From NCBI RefSeq assembly GCF_016428595.1, contig NZ_JAELVQ010000006.1:1-64000 (forward strand): DNA of 64,000 nucleotides, written 5' to 3'. Within the stretch, counting starts at the first letter, position 1. Each line of letters begins with the position of its first letter. This stretch comes from Snuella sedimenti (GTDB lineage Bacteria; Bacteroidota; Bacteroidia; Flavobacteriales; Flavobacteriaceae). Of this stretch, positions 1 to 9,898 are shown in pieces. The position numbers and the translations under genes are program-made. Under the pieces are notes generated by a model. The model saw only the letters and a program-made list of their open reading frames with translations, was not told the DNA's origin and did not search any database.

Positions 1-146
1 GGGAGGTAGGTTATTTAAGAAATAGGGCAAAAATATAAAACGGAACTGAAAATCGTTCCTAGGATTTCAATGCCATAAAACAACAAATAATGCCTTTTTA
101 TTTGGTTTTTAACATAGAAATTCAGGTTATTTAACCATGCTTCACA

Positions 147-2519
147 CTAAGACTTAAGTTCCTTCATCAGGTCGTTGTAAGTATAAAATGCTTTGTCTTC
201 TTCATTTTTATGATATAGCACGCTTACCCGTATCGCTTTAAGCCCAGTAACCGCTTGCAAATCTTCTAGCTCAACTATTTCAACATCTGTATCTACATAC
301 TTTTTTGATTGCAAGAATTTTATATACCTTAAATATTCGCGCTCATCTTGCTTTTGGGAGTATACAATGGTTATTTTCCCTTTTTCGGTAACACGTTTTC
401 TAGTTCCTTTTATATAGGCTTTATCGACACGTTTTTTTACAATCTCATATCTCGCATTATAGGTACCATCTACATCGAATTGTTTTTCATCCATCCTAAA
501 ACTTATAGATAACGGCTGATTAAAGACCAAGACCATTGAGGCCACATCTAAGGTTACTGGAAAGTTTGTTTGCATTTGGTAATAGGCATTTTCCATTTCG
601 CACATAACCTGTAATTGCCACAATCTTAAATTATAAAGATAAATAGGGTTAAAGCTATCTTCTTGGGTAATCGATTCTCCAATATACATATTGTGCTCTA
701 CGCCATCTGTTTTAAATCGCTCAAAATAATGGGGATACATTGCTTGCGCCTCTACTTGTTTTTTATCTAAAAGAGCGGCCATCTTTTTATTAATCAAAGC
801 AATGGTATCATCATAATCTTTTCTATACTTATATACTAAGTTAATCTTAGCATCAATACTTTCAAAATAGCTATCAATTACCAGCTTCAACTCATCCTTT
901 AAATACAAATGTCTAAGCACCGAATCTATGTCCTGTTTAAAAAATTCGGAAATCTGTTGCTCGCTATCTACCTGAAAGTGCTTATTAAGACCATCTAAAT
1001 AGCTGTTAATTTGATAAATGAACTGCTCGTAAATTGGTAGCGTTTCAATCTTTGAAGCTTGCTTTAAAATAGACTTTACGGCATTTAACTGCAATGTTAA
1101 ATCCTTCCTTGTTGCAAGGTTTCGAGCTTCTGAAGAGCCTTTAATGTCTATCTGTCCATATAACGGATAAACATCTTCAAATGCTATTTTACTAAATGTT
1201 GCTGGCTCACCAATGTATTCTGACTTAATAAAATTCTTAGCTTCTTTTTCAAATCGCCAATAAACACTTGGGTGGATGGATGTACATTCCTGCTGGATCA
1301 CAGCTTCAATTAAATTTTCTTCTTCTTTTTTGGATCGTTCAACAGCCGACACTATAAATGGCATGACATCAACCAACTTATTTGCGTTAATGCTATTAAG
1401 CACTTGTGGCTTATCGGAAACTATTTCCAACACTCCCATTAAACCACTGTCGCTTGCAACAGGCGCAAAAATGACACTCTTAATATTTTGATCGGATAAA
1501 ATTTTAAGATGTGGTGCCCGATCTCCAGCACGTGCTAACATTTTCTCTACATTAGAAATAGAAAAATATTTATTCTCATTCATTAACCTGTTATATGACC
1601 AATCACATAAGGTATCACAGCATCTAGCATTTTCTAGGCCATGTAACAAAAAACTGGTTATTCCAGCTCCATAAACATGCTCGAAGGCGTCTTTCTCTGC
1701 ATTATAAGTTGAAAAACCAACTCTAAGATTCTTCACTCCAAATAACGAATTAAAAATCCTTTGAAAACCCTCGCCATAATCCTTATCTCGGTGTTTTCCC
1801 TTTTCTATGAGGTTAGATTTGATATTAGAGATAGACTGATCATCTGTAACATCGAACATATTTGAAATTACAAAGCCCTTAAAAACATAGCTATTGGGAG
1901 GAAACTTCGATTTCCATAGGTCAATGTTTTCAAAATTATCTAGGAGTTCATCAAAATCTTCTTGGGTTATTTTAGGTGCTTTTTCCGTTGGAGTTATTTC
2001 ACAAAAATCGGCATTGTACATTATTTTATAAAACCGCACCACCCCATTAGCATCAGGAATTTCATAATAAAAAGGTCTTCTAAAGCTTGCATTAAAGCCA
2101 TAACAAAACCTTAAAATAACGGTACAAGCCATAATATAAGTATCGTCTTCAGGCAGGTTTGTTATTTTCAATTCAAAATCTTCTCCTGCCGATTCAATAA
2201 TCTTTTTAAAGCGCGCGGACTTGTTAAATATAATATCCTGAAATGGCACCGATGCCGACTTAATCTCATTATGTGTAAGAACAGGGCTAAAAGCATCTTG
2301 TAGAATGAAATTGATCTGCTTCTTATAAGTATCCAGCAAACCAAGATCGGTAAAACCATCTCTTAATTCAGGATAGGGTTTTTGAATATCTAAAATCTGT
2401 TTAGCTTTATCTACTACAAACGCATCATCACTCGTAAGCATATCTTCATATTGCTCTATTAGCTTGTTAAAGCCTATCTTCAACAACATTGGAGACTCTA
2501 GTTGGTCGCACTTTATCAT
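147..2519 (-). CDS. Large GAF-domain protein of unknown role
   Basis: The product is a 790-residue soluble protein with no signal peptide or membrane segment. The middle part (about residues 270-395) resembles a GAF domain: it has a stretch about the protein's own 'SVIFAPVASDSGLMGVLEI' strand followed by a helix, as seen in small-molecule sensor domains. The rest is mostly helical and unassigned. Similar long GAF proteins are common in Flavobacteriia, but I know no defined function. It is transcribed alone, away from the window start. The ATG start is chosen because a plausible soluble N-terminus follows directly. There is no kinase, cyclase or HTH output domain that I can see, so it is not an obvious two-component sensor. 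The GAF call is reasonable; the function is unknown. Confidence 0.75.
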   Translation of the reverse strand: MIKCDQLESPMLLKIGFNKLIEQYEDMLTSDDAFVVDKAKQILDIQKPYPELRDGFTDLGLLDTYKKQINFILQDAFSPVLTHNEIKSASVPFQDIIFNKSARFKKIIESAGEDFELKITNLPEDDTYIMACTVILRFCYGFNASFRRPFYYEIPDANGVVRFYKIMYNADFCEITPTEKAPKITQEDFDELLDNFENIDLWKSKFPPNSYVFKGFVISNMFDVTDDQSISNIKSNLIEKGKHRDKDYGEGFQRIFNSLFGVKNLRVGFSTYNAEKDAFEHVYGAGITSFLLHGLENARCCDTLCDWSYNRLMNENKYFSISNVEKMLARAGDRAPHLKILSDQNIKSVIFAPVASDSGLMGVLEIVSDKPQVLNSINANKLVDVMPFIVSAVERSKKEEENLIEAVIQQECTSIHPSVYWRFEKEAKNFIKSEYIGEPATFSKIAFEDVYPLYGQIDIKGSSEARNLATRKDLTLQLNAVKSILKQASKIETLPIYEQFIYQINSYLDGLNKHFQVDSEQQISEFFKQDIDSVLRHLYLKDELKLVIDSYFESIDAKINLVYKYRKDYDDTIALINKKMAALLDKKQVEAQAMYPHYFERFKTDGVEHNMYIGESITQEDSFNPIYLYNLRLWQLQVMCEMENAYYQMQTNFPVTLDVASMVLVFNQPLSISFRMDEKQFDVDGTYNARYEIVKKRVDKAYIKGTRKRVTEKGKITIVYSQKQDEREYLRYIKFLQSKKYVDTDVEIVELEDLQAVTGLKAIRVSVLYHKNEEDKAFYTYNDLMKELKS

Positions 2520-2639
2520 GGCATCGAACTTTAGATATAGTAAAAATATTAATTATTTTGTTTAGTAGTCGCCAATTCTCTAAGATTATTACAACCTAAA
2601 GATTTAAAATGACGATCTGTTTTTAATACATGCCAAAAA

Positions 2640-2667
2640 GAAAGCATCCCGTGTTTGGGATGCTTTC
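2640..2667 (-). terminator. Intrinsic terminator of the transketolase gene
   Basis: A perfect 11-bp inverted repeat (GAAAGCATCCC and its complement) with a 6-base loop is followed on the minus strand by a run of five T. It lies 26 bases past the transketolase stop codon. Confidence 0.85.
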
Positions 2668-2692
2668 TCTATTTATAAATTTGAAATATAAT

Positions 2693-4741
2693 TTAGCTTA
2701 AAGATACCGTCTCTTTTAAATAGGCTATCACATTTTCACTTACCTTTTCTCCAGTAAAACCAAACTTCTCGTCAAGTACTCCTGCTGGTGCCGAATAACC
2801 AAAGTGGTCGACTCCAAAAACAGTACCATTAGCTCCAACAAGTCCTTCTAGGTTTACTGGTAAACCAGCAGTTAACCCAAATAATGGCTTGTTTTTAGGG
2901 ATAATGCTTTCCTGATAGGATTTAGGTTGTTGCCTAAACAACCCTTCTGAAATGATAGACGCGATGTTAACCTTTATGTTTTCTTTCTCCTCTAATAGCC
3001 TAGCAGCTTCAACAAGGGTTGACACTTCCGATCCGTTGGCAATTAACACAATATCCGGATTTTCAACTTCTTTTACCAAATAGCCTCCTTTTTCGGCTGC
3101 CAAAGCTTCCTCATATCTTGAAGTTCCACTGGCTGGCACATCTTTAATGCCTTGTCTTGACAAGATCAACCCGGTAGGGGTATCTGCATTTTCCATTGCC
3201 ATTTTCCACGCCACGCTTGTTTCTGTTGAATCGGCTGGTCTCAATGCCAGGAACCCTGCTTTACCACTATGGTTCTTTACTTTTTCCAACAAACGTATTT
3301 GCGCTTCTTGTTCTATGGGTTGGTGGGTTGGTCCATCTTCTCCTACTCTAAAGGCGTCATGTGTCCACACATATTTTACAGGCAATTCCTGGATAGCACT
3401 TAACCTAATGGCCGGCTTCATATAATCTGAGAACACAAAGAAAGTAGCTACTACTGGTATAATACCTCCGTGCAAAGCCAATCCATTTGCAATACAGGCC
3501 ATAGTCAATTCGGCCACACCTGCTTGCAGGAACGATCCGCTAAAGTCCCCTTTTTGAAGGGCATGGGTTTTCTTTAGGAACCCATCGGTCTTATCACTGT
3601 TAGATAAATCGGCTGAGGATACGATCATGTTCTCTACATTCTCAGCCAAGTAGCCCAATACATTGGATGAGGCTGCCCGTGTTGCCAAACCTGCTTTGTG
3701 CTCTATGGATCCGAAATCCAATTCCGGCAACTTCCCTGAGAAGAATTGATCCATCTTCGCTGCCAAAACTTCATTTTCTTGTCGCCATATATTAATTTGA
3801 GCTTTTTTCTCGTCAGCCTTGACTTGTTTGTTTGCTACCAGAGTTTTATAGAATGCTTCAACATCATCGTAAATATCAAACGGACTTTCTAAATTAGCTC
3901 CTAAATTTAATAAGGTCTTTTCGTAATCGGCACCTGTATTGCCTATAGGTTGTCCGTGTAATTCACAATAACCTTCAAACATACTGCCATCGGCTGCTAC
4001 ACAACCTTTCCCCATAATGGTCTTACCAATAATTAGGGTTGGTTTTTCTGTTTCGTTATTGGCATCGGTTAAGGCCTGTCTAATCTGATCGTGGTCATGA
4101 CCATCTATGGTTACAACTTTCCACCCCCATGCCTCATACTTCATCGCCGTATCTTCTGTCGTTACCTCATCGGTCGATGTTGACAGCTGAATATCGTTGG
4201 AATCGAAGAACATGATGAAATTGCTCAACCCTAAATGCCCTGCTATTCTACCAGCCCCTTGGGAGATCTCTTCCTGGATACCACCATCGGAAATAAACCC
4301 GTATACTTTGTGATCGATCCAATCTCCAAAACGCGCTGCTAAAAATTTAGCTGCGATAGCTGCTCCTACCCCCATGGTATGTCCTTGTCCCAATGGCCCA
4401 GAGGTGTTTTCTATACCCCTTGCAACATCAACTTCGGGATGTCCCGGTGTAATGGATCCCCATTGGCGGAAATTCTCAAGATCCTTCTTGGCATAATTCC
4501 CCAACAAGTAGTACTGGGCATACATTAAGGTAGACAGGTGACCGGCATCCATAAAAAATCGATCTCTAAAAGGCCAATTCATATCTGATGGATCGTAGTT
4601 AAAAAACTCCGAATATAAAATGTGCATAAAATCGGCGCCTCCCATCGGTCCTCCTGGGTGTCCCGACTTTGCCTTTTCTACCATTGCTACAGCTAATGCC
4701 CTGATATTGTCTGCTGCTTGTTGATCAATTTTTTTGTTCAT
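2693..4741 (-). CDS. tkt: Transketolase
   Basis: Full-length (682 residues) thiamine-diphosphate transketolase of the non-oxidative pentose phosphate pathway, moving two-carbon ketol units between sugar phosphates in the cytosol. The N-terminal third has the family pattern 'SGHPGGPMGGADFMHILY', the ThDP/Mg region is 'SDGGIQEEISQGAGRIAGHL' followed by a 'SNDIQLS' loop, and the central part carries 'RVGEDGPTHQPIEQ', typical of the pyrimidine domain. The C-terminal domain is complete. Length and motif order match the family. The gene stands alone, with its own terminator and a possible -7 promoter box about 120 bases upstream. It is a housekeeping gene and gives a firm anchor that the left part of the window is core chromosome. 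Confidence 0.97.
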   Translation of the reverse strand: MNKKIDQQAADNIRALAVAMVEKAKSGHPGGPMGGADFMHILYSEFFNYDPSDMNWPFRDRFFMDAGHLSTLMYAQYYLLGNYAKKDLENFRQWGSITPGHPEVDVARGIENTSGPLGQGHTMGVGAAIAAKFLAARFGDWIDHKVYGFISDGGIQEEISQGAGRIAGHLGLSNFIMFFDSNDIQLSTSTDEVTTEDTAMKYEAWGWKVVTIDGHDHDQIRQALTDANNETEKPTLIIGKTIMGKGCVAADGSMFEGYCELHGQPIGNTGADYEKTLLNLGANLESPFDIYDDVEAFYKTLVANKQVKADEKKAQINIWRQENEVLAAKMDQFFSGKLPELDFGSIEHKAGLATRAASSNVLGYLAENVENMIVSSADLSNSDKTDGFLKKTHALQKGDFSGSFLQAGVAELTMACIANGLALHGGIIPVVATFFVFSDYMKPAIRLSAIQELPVKYVWTHDAFRVGEDGPTHQPIEQEAQIRLLEKVKNHSGKAGFLALRPADSTETSVAWKMAMENADTPTGLILSRQGIKDVPASGTSRYEEALAAEKGGYLVKEVENPDIVLIANGSEVSTLVEAARLLEEKENIKVNIASIISEGLFRQQPKSYQESIIPKNKPLFGLTAGLPVNLEGLVGANGTVFGVDHFGYSAPAGVLDEKFGFTGEKVSENVIAYLKETVSLS

Positions 4742-4859
4742 GTTTTACTTGTTTGATAACCTATTTAATTCTGCCCTTAAAAGGAACTTTTTATTGAAAA
4801 AAAACCTTCAAAAAAAACAACTAATTGTTTTACAATCAAAGGGTTTATATATATCGCGG

Positions 4860-4867
4860 CAAAGGTA
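4860..4867 (-). promoter_or_regulatory. Possible -7 box upstream of transketolase
   Basis: On the minus strand the sequence reads TACCTTTG, matching the Bacteroidota -7 consensus TAnnTTTG. I see no clear TTTG -33 box at the right distance, so the call is tentative. It would give a leader of about 110 bases. The rest of the 548-base gap between transketolase and the LytTR gene is AT-rich and shows no gene. Confidence 0.4.
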
Positions 4868-5289
4868 AGTTTAATTGCTTAAAATTAAAAGCATTAGTTT
4901 AAAGGTTTTTGAGACAGTATATCTATTACACTTTTTAAGAATACTACAAACCCAAAACAACTTTACCCTCGCAATCTTTTATAAAGAAATATCCTAAAAC
5001 AAAACTGCAATAAATACAAATTAAACTTCAAATTTGAGTTAAGCTCCCTATAATTAACAGGTAGGTAATTTCTAACAAGAATTAATGGTTTTAAGTAACA
5101 AAAAGCATTTACACCCTACTAACATACTGTAAACCAACCTAAAAAAAACCAATCGTTTTGTTTAGCATATTGTCAATATATTTAAACATATTATAGATTT
5201 TAATAGAAACACCTTAGAATTTTCAAGGTTTTTCCCAAACTGGAATATCTCGTTTCTCTATAAATTGCCACTTAAAAAAGGGACTATAA

Positions 5290-6015
5290 TTGAACAACTA
5301 TTTTATCATAGAAACCGAAGAACCTATTATAAATAGAATTATAAAGGTTTTAGATGATCTACCAGATTTTAATCTTATAGGTTGTTCACATGACGCATCA
5401 GAGTCTATGAACAGTATCTTAAAAGATATGCCCGATTTAATTTTTATTAACATTGACACATCCATTGATAATCCGTTCGAGCTAGTAAAAGAGACTAAAC
5501 AATACTTACACAGTGATTCTGAATTTATAGCCATTTCTTCTTCAAAAGAAAAAACCTATGATGCTATTAAAACTGGTTTTTTCGATTATCTATTAAACCC
5601 TGTTAGTGAATTAGATATAAGAAAATCGATACTCAGGTTTAAAAAAAAACACCCTACTAAACTAAAAGAGACCATTTGTCTTAAATCTTATAAAGATTAC
5701 AGGTATTTACGTACCGATGAAATTCTGTTTTTAAAAGCAGACAATAACACTACCGATTTCCATATGCTTGACGGCAATACGATAAATGCCTTTAAAACCC
5801 TTAAGGCTTTTGAATCCATATTGCCTACAAATTTTTTACGCATTCATAAAAGCTACATTGTAAACAAAAATTATGTATGCCGCGTCAATTACGGAAAATT
5901 AACCTGTACCATTAAAAAAAACAACAATACCCTACCCTTTACAAAGACCTATCAGGAAAATATCGATTTTATGGTTAACACCTTTTCGAGGTCTTCTGCC
6001 CTACTTTTAAACTAA
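5290..6015 (+). CDS. LytTR regulator with a degenerate receiver domain
   Basis: A 241-residue response-regulator-like protein. Residues 1-115 have the receiver fold pattern, and residues about 135-235 are a LytTR DNA-binding domain ('RYLRTDEILFLKADNNTT', 'FLRIHKSYIVN'). The receiver appears unable to be phosphorylated: aligning 'DLIFINIDTS' with the usual 'DLIFLDIxMP' puts Asn54 at the phospho-acceptor Asp, the acidic pair is replaced by E-T-E, and the conserved Lys of 'DYLLKP' is Asn103. The start is a TTG lying directly after an in-frame stop; the next ATG (residue 40) would cut the receiver in half, so TTG is preferred. There is no sensor kinase directly adjacent. It probably acts independently of phosphorylation. 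Confidence 0.85.
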   Translation: MNNYFIIETEEPIINRIIKVLDDLPDFNLIGCSHDASESMNSILKDMPDLIFINIDTSIDNPFELVKETKQYLHSDSEFIAISSSKEKTYDAIKTGFFDYLLNPVSELDIRKSILRFKKKHPTKLKETICLKSYKDYRYLRTDEILFLKADNNTTDFHMLDGNTINAFKTLKAFESILPTNFLRIHKSYIVNKNYVCRVNYGKLTCTIKKNNNTLPFTKTYQENIDFMVNTFSRSSALLLN

Positions 6016-6086
6016 ATCATTTCCCTCTCAAAAACACCCCTTTCACTCACAGAACTTAGTGTTTCACTAAAGCTCCATTAAAACGC

Positions 6087-6117
6087 TTTGCAAGCTCTTA
6101 ACTGCCTTATATATTTG
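6087..6117 (+). promoter_or_regulatory. Bacteroidota-type promoter (-33/-7)
   Basis: TTTG, a 19-base spacer and TATATTTG form a perfect match to the Bacteroidota housekeeping promoter. Transcription would start near 6124 and produce the small lipoprotein gene about 130 bases downstream. Confidence 0.7.
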
Positions 6118-6251
6118 TCGTGTTAAGAAATTTCTACACTGATTGACAAATAGTTACAACTACTATTTAATACAGTAAACACATGCGCATTACGAGTTTC
6201 AGCTAGTCTCTGGCTCAACACCCTATTGTTTAATTTTTAAAACGTAATGAC

Positions 6252-6413
6252 ATGCGAATTTTACGAACACTCATCGTTCTTTTTCTTTTTTCTAGTTTAA
6301 TTATTTCTTGTACAAAGCAAGACATTTCTGATAATGACACATTAATTACAGACACAGAAAATGTGGTTTCTACTGAAGGAACCAAAAACCCTCCTCCCCC
6401 AACTGATGATTAA
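6252..6413 (+). CDS. Small lipoprotein, 53 residues
   Basis: A short gene with a strong signature: the N-terminus 'MRILRTLIVLFLFSSLIISC' is a basic start, a hydrophobic core and a lipobox ending in Cys20. The mature part is only 33 residues, rich in Asp, Thr and Pro, with a 'NPPPPTDD' tail. It is supported by a perfect promoter upstream and a good intrinsic terminator 40 bases downstream, so it is a single-gene unit. It lies between the LytTR gene and the sensor kinase gene, whose product is also a lipoprotein. The acidic residues after the Cys may favour surface export as in other Bacteroidota lipoproteins, but this is an inference. I do not recognise the family; the function is unknown. Confidence 0.7.
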   Translation: MRILRTLIVLFLFSSLIISCTKQDISDNDTLITDTENVVSTEGTKNPPPPTDD

Positions 6414-6454
6414 CACCTTAAAAGAAATCATCTATAAAGTAATTTATACGCGAC

Positions 6455-6486
6455 AAAAACCTAAACTTTCGTTTAGGTTTTTTTTT
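6455..6486 (+). terminator. Intrinsic terminator after the small lipoprotein gene
   Basis: The stem AAAACCTAAAC / GTTTAGGTTTT with a TTTC loop runs into a long T tract. It ends the lipoprotein transcript just before the kinase gene. Confidence 0.85.
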
Positions 6487-6511
6487 ATAGGTTTGTGTAA
6501 ATCTTTTTCAC

Positions 6512-8530
6512 TTGAACATAATCTTTAATAAATTCACCTTTAGTATTTCTTTTATCTTGTCATTAACAGCATGCTACTTAAAACAAGATAAAAGTGATAA
6601 TTCAAATGAAATCAGAGTAAACATTTTATTAGAAGACTCTAATAATAACTTGTTTAGCATCGATAAAAGAAGAACTAAACTTCTTGGTGCTTACAACATC
6701 AATAAAACCATAAACGATGAAACCTTAAAAAAAGATCTTTTATTAAAAATAATAGACCAAGCCATCAATCTTAAAGATTCAACACTATTTATAAACGCTA
6801 ATAACTCCAGACTTTTATTATCAAAAAAATTGAAAGACACCTTAAGTATCGGTGAATCCTTATCCCGATTTGGCAATTATTATTTTTTAAAAGAAGAATT
6901 TGACAGTGCTTACATAGCTTACAATCAAGCCTACAAACTATTCGATAAAATTCAAAACAATTACAATACGGGTAAAATGTTATATGGCATGGGCGCCATT
7001 AAAAGTAATTTAAGAGACCATACTGGGAGTGAAGTTTTAGCATTTAAAGCAATTGAATTGTTAAAGCCCCTAAAAAAGAACACGTCCCTTCTCCTTTGTT
7101 ATAACCTATTGGGAATAAACTTCTCTGAACTTAAAGAATATGATAAAGCCATAGTACATTATAATAAAGCTCTGGAATATGCAAAGAAAATTACAAACCA
7201 AAGTTTGTATAGAGAAATCGGTTTGAATAATTTAGGATTAACTTATCATCATATAAAACAATACGATCATGCCATTTCTTATTTTAAAGAAGCTTTAAAT
7301 AGTCAGAATTTAAAAAAAAATGATATCGATTTATATGCTACCTTAATCGACAATTTGACCTATACCCAATTTCTTAACGGAGACACTTTACAACTAGAAG
7401 AAAATTTTAGTAAGTCTTTGAGAATACGAGACAGCATACATAATGTCTCAGGTGTCGTATTAAACAAACTCCATTTAGCAGAATTTTATGTTTCCAAAGG
7501 TGATACTACCAAAGCCTTGTCACATACCAAAGATGCCCACATTTTGGCTAAAAGTGTGGACAACCATCGTGACAGACTCGAAGCCTTAAAACTCCTTGCC
7601 AAACTCGATAAAAAAAATGCACCAGCTTATTTGGAAGAGCATATTGCTTTGAACGACAGTTTACAAACCCAAGAACGAGCTATACGCAATAAGTTTACAC
7701 GTATTCAATACGAAACGGATGAATATATTGAGGAGACCAAACGTTTGTCGCAACAAAACTTATTTATATCGATTATTGGAGGGGCACTAGTGCTGGTTTT
7801 TGCGCTCTTGTATTTTATTAAACGGCAAAAAGCCAGAAACAAAGAATTACTTTTGGAAAGCGAGCAACAAAAAATCAACCAGGAAGTGTATGCGCTCATG
7901 CTAAAACAACAATCCAAACTTGAGGAGGGACGTTTACAGGAACGTCATCGCATTTCGGAAGAACTGCACGACGGTGTATTAGGGAAACTGTTCGGCACAC
8001 GGGTTGGACTGGGCTACCTTACCATGGGCAACACCATAAGTGATCCAGATGAATTTAAATCCTATTTAAATGAAATACAGCAAATTGAAAAGGAGATAAG
8101 AACCATTTCCCACGAGCTAAAACATGACATATTAACATCTAAAACAGATTTTGCTTCCATTATTGAGCAATACGTTTCCAATCAAAGCAAACTCAATAAT
8201 TTCAACTATACATTCAACAATGCGGCAGAGATTCCTTGGAACACAGTTGAAGACGAAGCAAAAGTTGGTGTGTATCGTATTGTACAAGAGGGTATTCAAA
8301 ATATTGTAAAGCATGCAAAGGCAACTGCTATTACAATAAGTTTTAATTTAACGCCTGAATTACTACATTTGACTATTTCTGATAATGGTATTGGATTCGA
8401 TATTAAAAAAACCAGAAAAGGTATCGGTTTAAAAAATATGGAATCGAGGATATCGAAACTTAATGGCAAAATAACGATTCGCTCAAATAGAGATGGGGGC
8501 ACATCAATAATTATTACAATACCTGTTTAA
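6512..8530 (+). CDS. Lipoprotein sensor histidine kinase with TPR repeats (NarL-type)
   Basis: A 672-residue kinase. The N-terminus ends in a lipobox ('ILSLTAC', Cys21), so the sensor part is probably outside the cytoplasm. Residues about 110-380 are tetratricopeptide repeats ('AYIAYNQAYKLFDKIQNN', 'DKAIVHYNKALEYAKK'). A membrane helix lies near 423-441, followed by a coiled coil. The HisKA_3 box 'RISEELHDGVLGKLFG' holds the phosphorylated His486. The HATPase domain has 'EGIQNIVKHAKA', 'ISDNGIGFD' and 'GIGLKNMESR'. The start is TTG, which places the lipobox correctly. The response regulator gene follows within ten bases, so the pair is one operon. The TPR region probably senses a protein partner; the signal is unknown. 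Confidence 0.92.
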   Translation: MNIIFNKFTFSISFILSLTACYLKQDKSDNSNEIRVNILLEDSNNNLFSIDKRRTKLLGAYNINKTINDETLKKDLLLKIIDQAINLKDSTLFINANNSRLLLSKKLKDTLSIGESLSRFGNYYFLKEEFDSAYIAYNQAYKLFDKIQNNYNTGKMLYGMGAIKSNLRDHTGSEVLAFKAIELLKPLKKNTSLLLCYNLLGINFSELKEYDKAIVHYNKALEYAKKITNQSLYREIGLNNLGLTYHHIKQYDHAISYFKEALNSQNLKKNDIDLYATLIDNLTYTQFLNGDTLQLEENFSKSLRIRDSIHNVSGVVLNKLHLAEFYVSKGDTTKALSHTKDAHILAKSVDNHRDRLEALKLLAKLDKKNAPAYLEEHIALNDSLQTQERAIRNKFTRIQYETDEYIEETKRLSQQNLFISIIGGALVLVFALLYFIKRQKARNKELLLESEQQKINQEVYALMLKQQSKLEEGRLQERHRISEELHDGVLGKLFGTRVGLGYLTMGNTISDPDEFKSYLNEIQQIEKEIRTISHELKHDILTSKTDFASIIEQYVSNQSKLNNFNYTFNNAAEIPWNTVEDEAKVGVYRIVQEGIQNIVKHAKATAITISFNLTPELLHLTISDNGIGFDIKKTRKGIGLKNMESRISKLNGKITIRSNRDGGTSIIITIPV

Positions 8531-8539
8531 AAATTGAAT

Positions 8540-9217
8540 ATGACAAGCACTTATAATGTACTGATTGTAGACGACCACCCTTTAATTATTAAAGCATACG
8601 ATAGTGCTTTACAACATATTAGCAAACTAGACCCAAATGTAAATTTCAATATTGAAACAGCCGCGGATTGCGATTCTGCCTATCAAAAAATCACTGAATC
8701 GCAAAACAACGATGGGATCGATCTTGTTTTTTTGGATATAAAACTTCCGCCCTCAAAGGACGGCAAGATCATATCGGGCGAAGATCTTGGCCTAAAAATA
8801 AGAGAGGAACTAGACACTGTTAAGATTATTATATCAACTATGTTTGACGACAATAACAGGTTGCACAGTATTCTTAAAAATGTTAATCCAGATGGTTTTT
8901 TAATAAAGAGTGAACTAACTCCAGATACCCTAACTGATGCAATTACTACCGTTTTAACAAATCCGCCCTACTATAGTAAACCGGTCTTGAAATTACTCCG
9001 AAAAATGTCTACCAGCAACTTTGTACTAGACACTATTGACAGGAAATTACTTTACGAATTATCCAGAGGCACAAAAATGAAAGAGTTGCCCAATATCTTG
9101 TTACTTTCCATTGCTGCATTGGAACGCCGCAAACGTATCCTTAAAGAGCTTTTTAATGTAGTTGGCAAAGGCGACAGAGCCTTAATTGATACTGCCGAGG
9201 AAAAAGGGTTTATTTAG
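8540..9217 (+). CDS. Response regulator partnered with the TPR kinase
   Basis: A 225-residue regulator. The receiver begins 'YNVLIVDDHPLIIKAYD' with an intact acidic pair, and Asp66 in 'LVFLDIKLPPS' is the phospho-acceptor. The C-terminal 60 residues ('DRKLLYELSRGTKMKELPNI', then 'SIAALERRKRILKELF') look like a diverged LuxR/NarL helix-turn-helix. I chose the ATG at 8540; a TTG six bases earlier is also possible. The gene begins nine bases after the kinase stop codon, so the two are co-transcribed and very likely a cognate pair. No target operon is adjacent. A long AT-rich gap follows. Confidence 0.9.
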   Translation: MTSTYNVLIVDDHPLIIKAYDSALQHISKLDPNVNFNIETAADCDSAYQKITESQNNDGIDLVFLDIKLPPSKDGKIISGEDLGLKIREELDTVKIIISTMFDDNNRLHSILKNVNPDGFLIKSELTPDTLTDAITTVLTNPPYYSKPVLKLLRKMSTSNFVLDTIDRKLLYELSRGTKMKELPNILLLSIAALERRKRILKELFNVVGKGDRALIDTAEEKGFI

Positions 9218-9315
9218 TTAAAAACACAACTTTTGATGCCCCCTCCTCCATTACAATTGGTCTTGACCCTTTTTAAATGCTTTTATTTGGTATCAAATAA
9301 AATGCCTAAAAACAA

Positions 9316-9349
9316 AAAACACTGATAACCATACAATTAACAGTGTTTT
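9316..9349 (+). terminator. Possible terminator after the two-component pair
   Basis: AAAACACTG and CAGTGTTTT pair across a 16-base loop and are followed by G and a short T run. It sits 100 bases after the regulator stop codon. The long loop makes it a moderate call. Confidence 0.5.
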
Positions 9350-9868
9350 GGTTTTACCTATTTTTAGGTTCGTCGGGATGACAGGCCTAACTTCAACCTT
9401 TCTTATCTCTTATACTTACTGTTATTCTATATCCTTCATCTATTTATGCACACCTAATTGCACACCAAAACCATGAAAAGAGCTTTGAAGATATAATTTA
9501 GTCTTCTTTGGTGTCGTAAAAACACGAATTATACGGATATAAATGAAAATAACATTACGCTCCATTCTCAATAGTCCAATATTTATGCATTATAGAGTAA
9601 TTAAACCAATTCTTAATCTTGCATATTACTTTACTTAAGCAATATTCAAAATATTTTGTAATATAATTTACCACCCTTTCCTTGTTTTTTTGCATTTACT
9701 TTAAAAACAAATCATTCTAAAAGGTTAGAAGTTCTAAAATACCAGAATCACAATTTCTTATTACAAGTTTTTTTAAACAGCAATAGCTAAGCAAAACAAT
9801 AGTTAACTGATTCGTTTTTAAGACCAAATGCATTTAATCAATAAAAAGTATATTTATTCGATAAGTTT

Positions 9869-9898
9869 TTTGTTTTATCAAAATCAATTCTATATTTG
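9869..9898 (+). promoter_or_regulatory. Promoter for the T9SS / collagen-like pair
   Basis: TTTG, an 18-base spacer and TATATTTG match the Bacteroidota promoter. It would give a leader of about 300 bases before the gene at 10202. The rest of the 980-base gap is AT-rich and shows nothing else except the hairpin at 9316; a 66-codon open frame at 9943 has no protein-like features and is left out. Confidence 0.6.
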
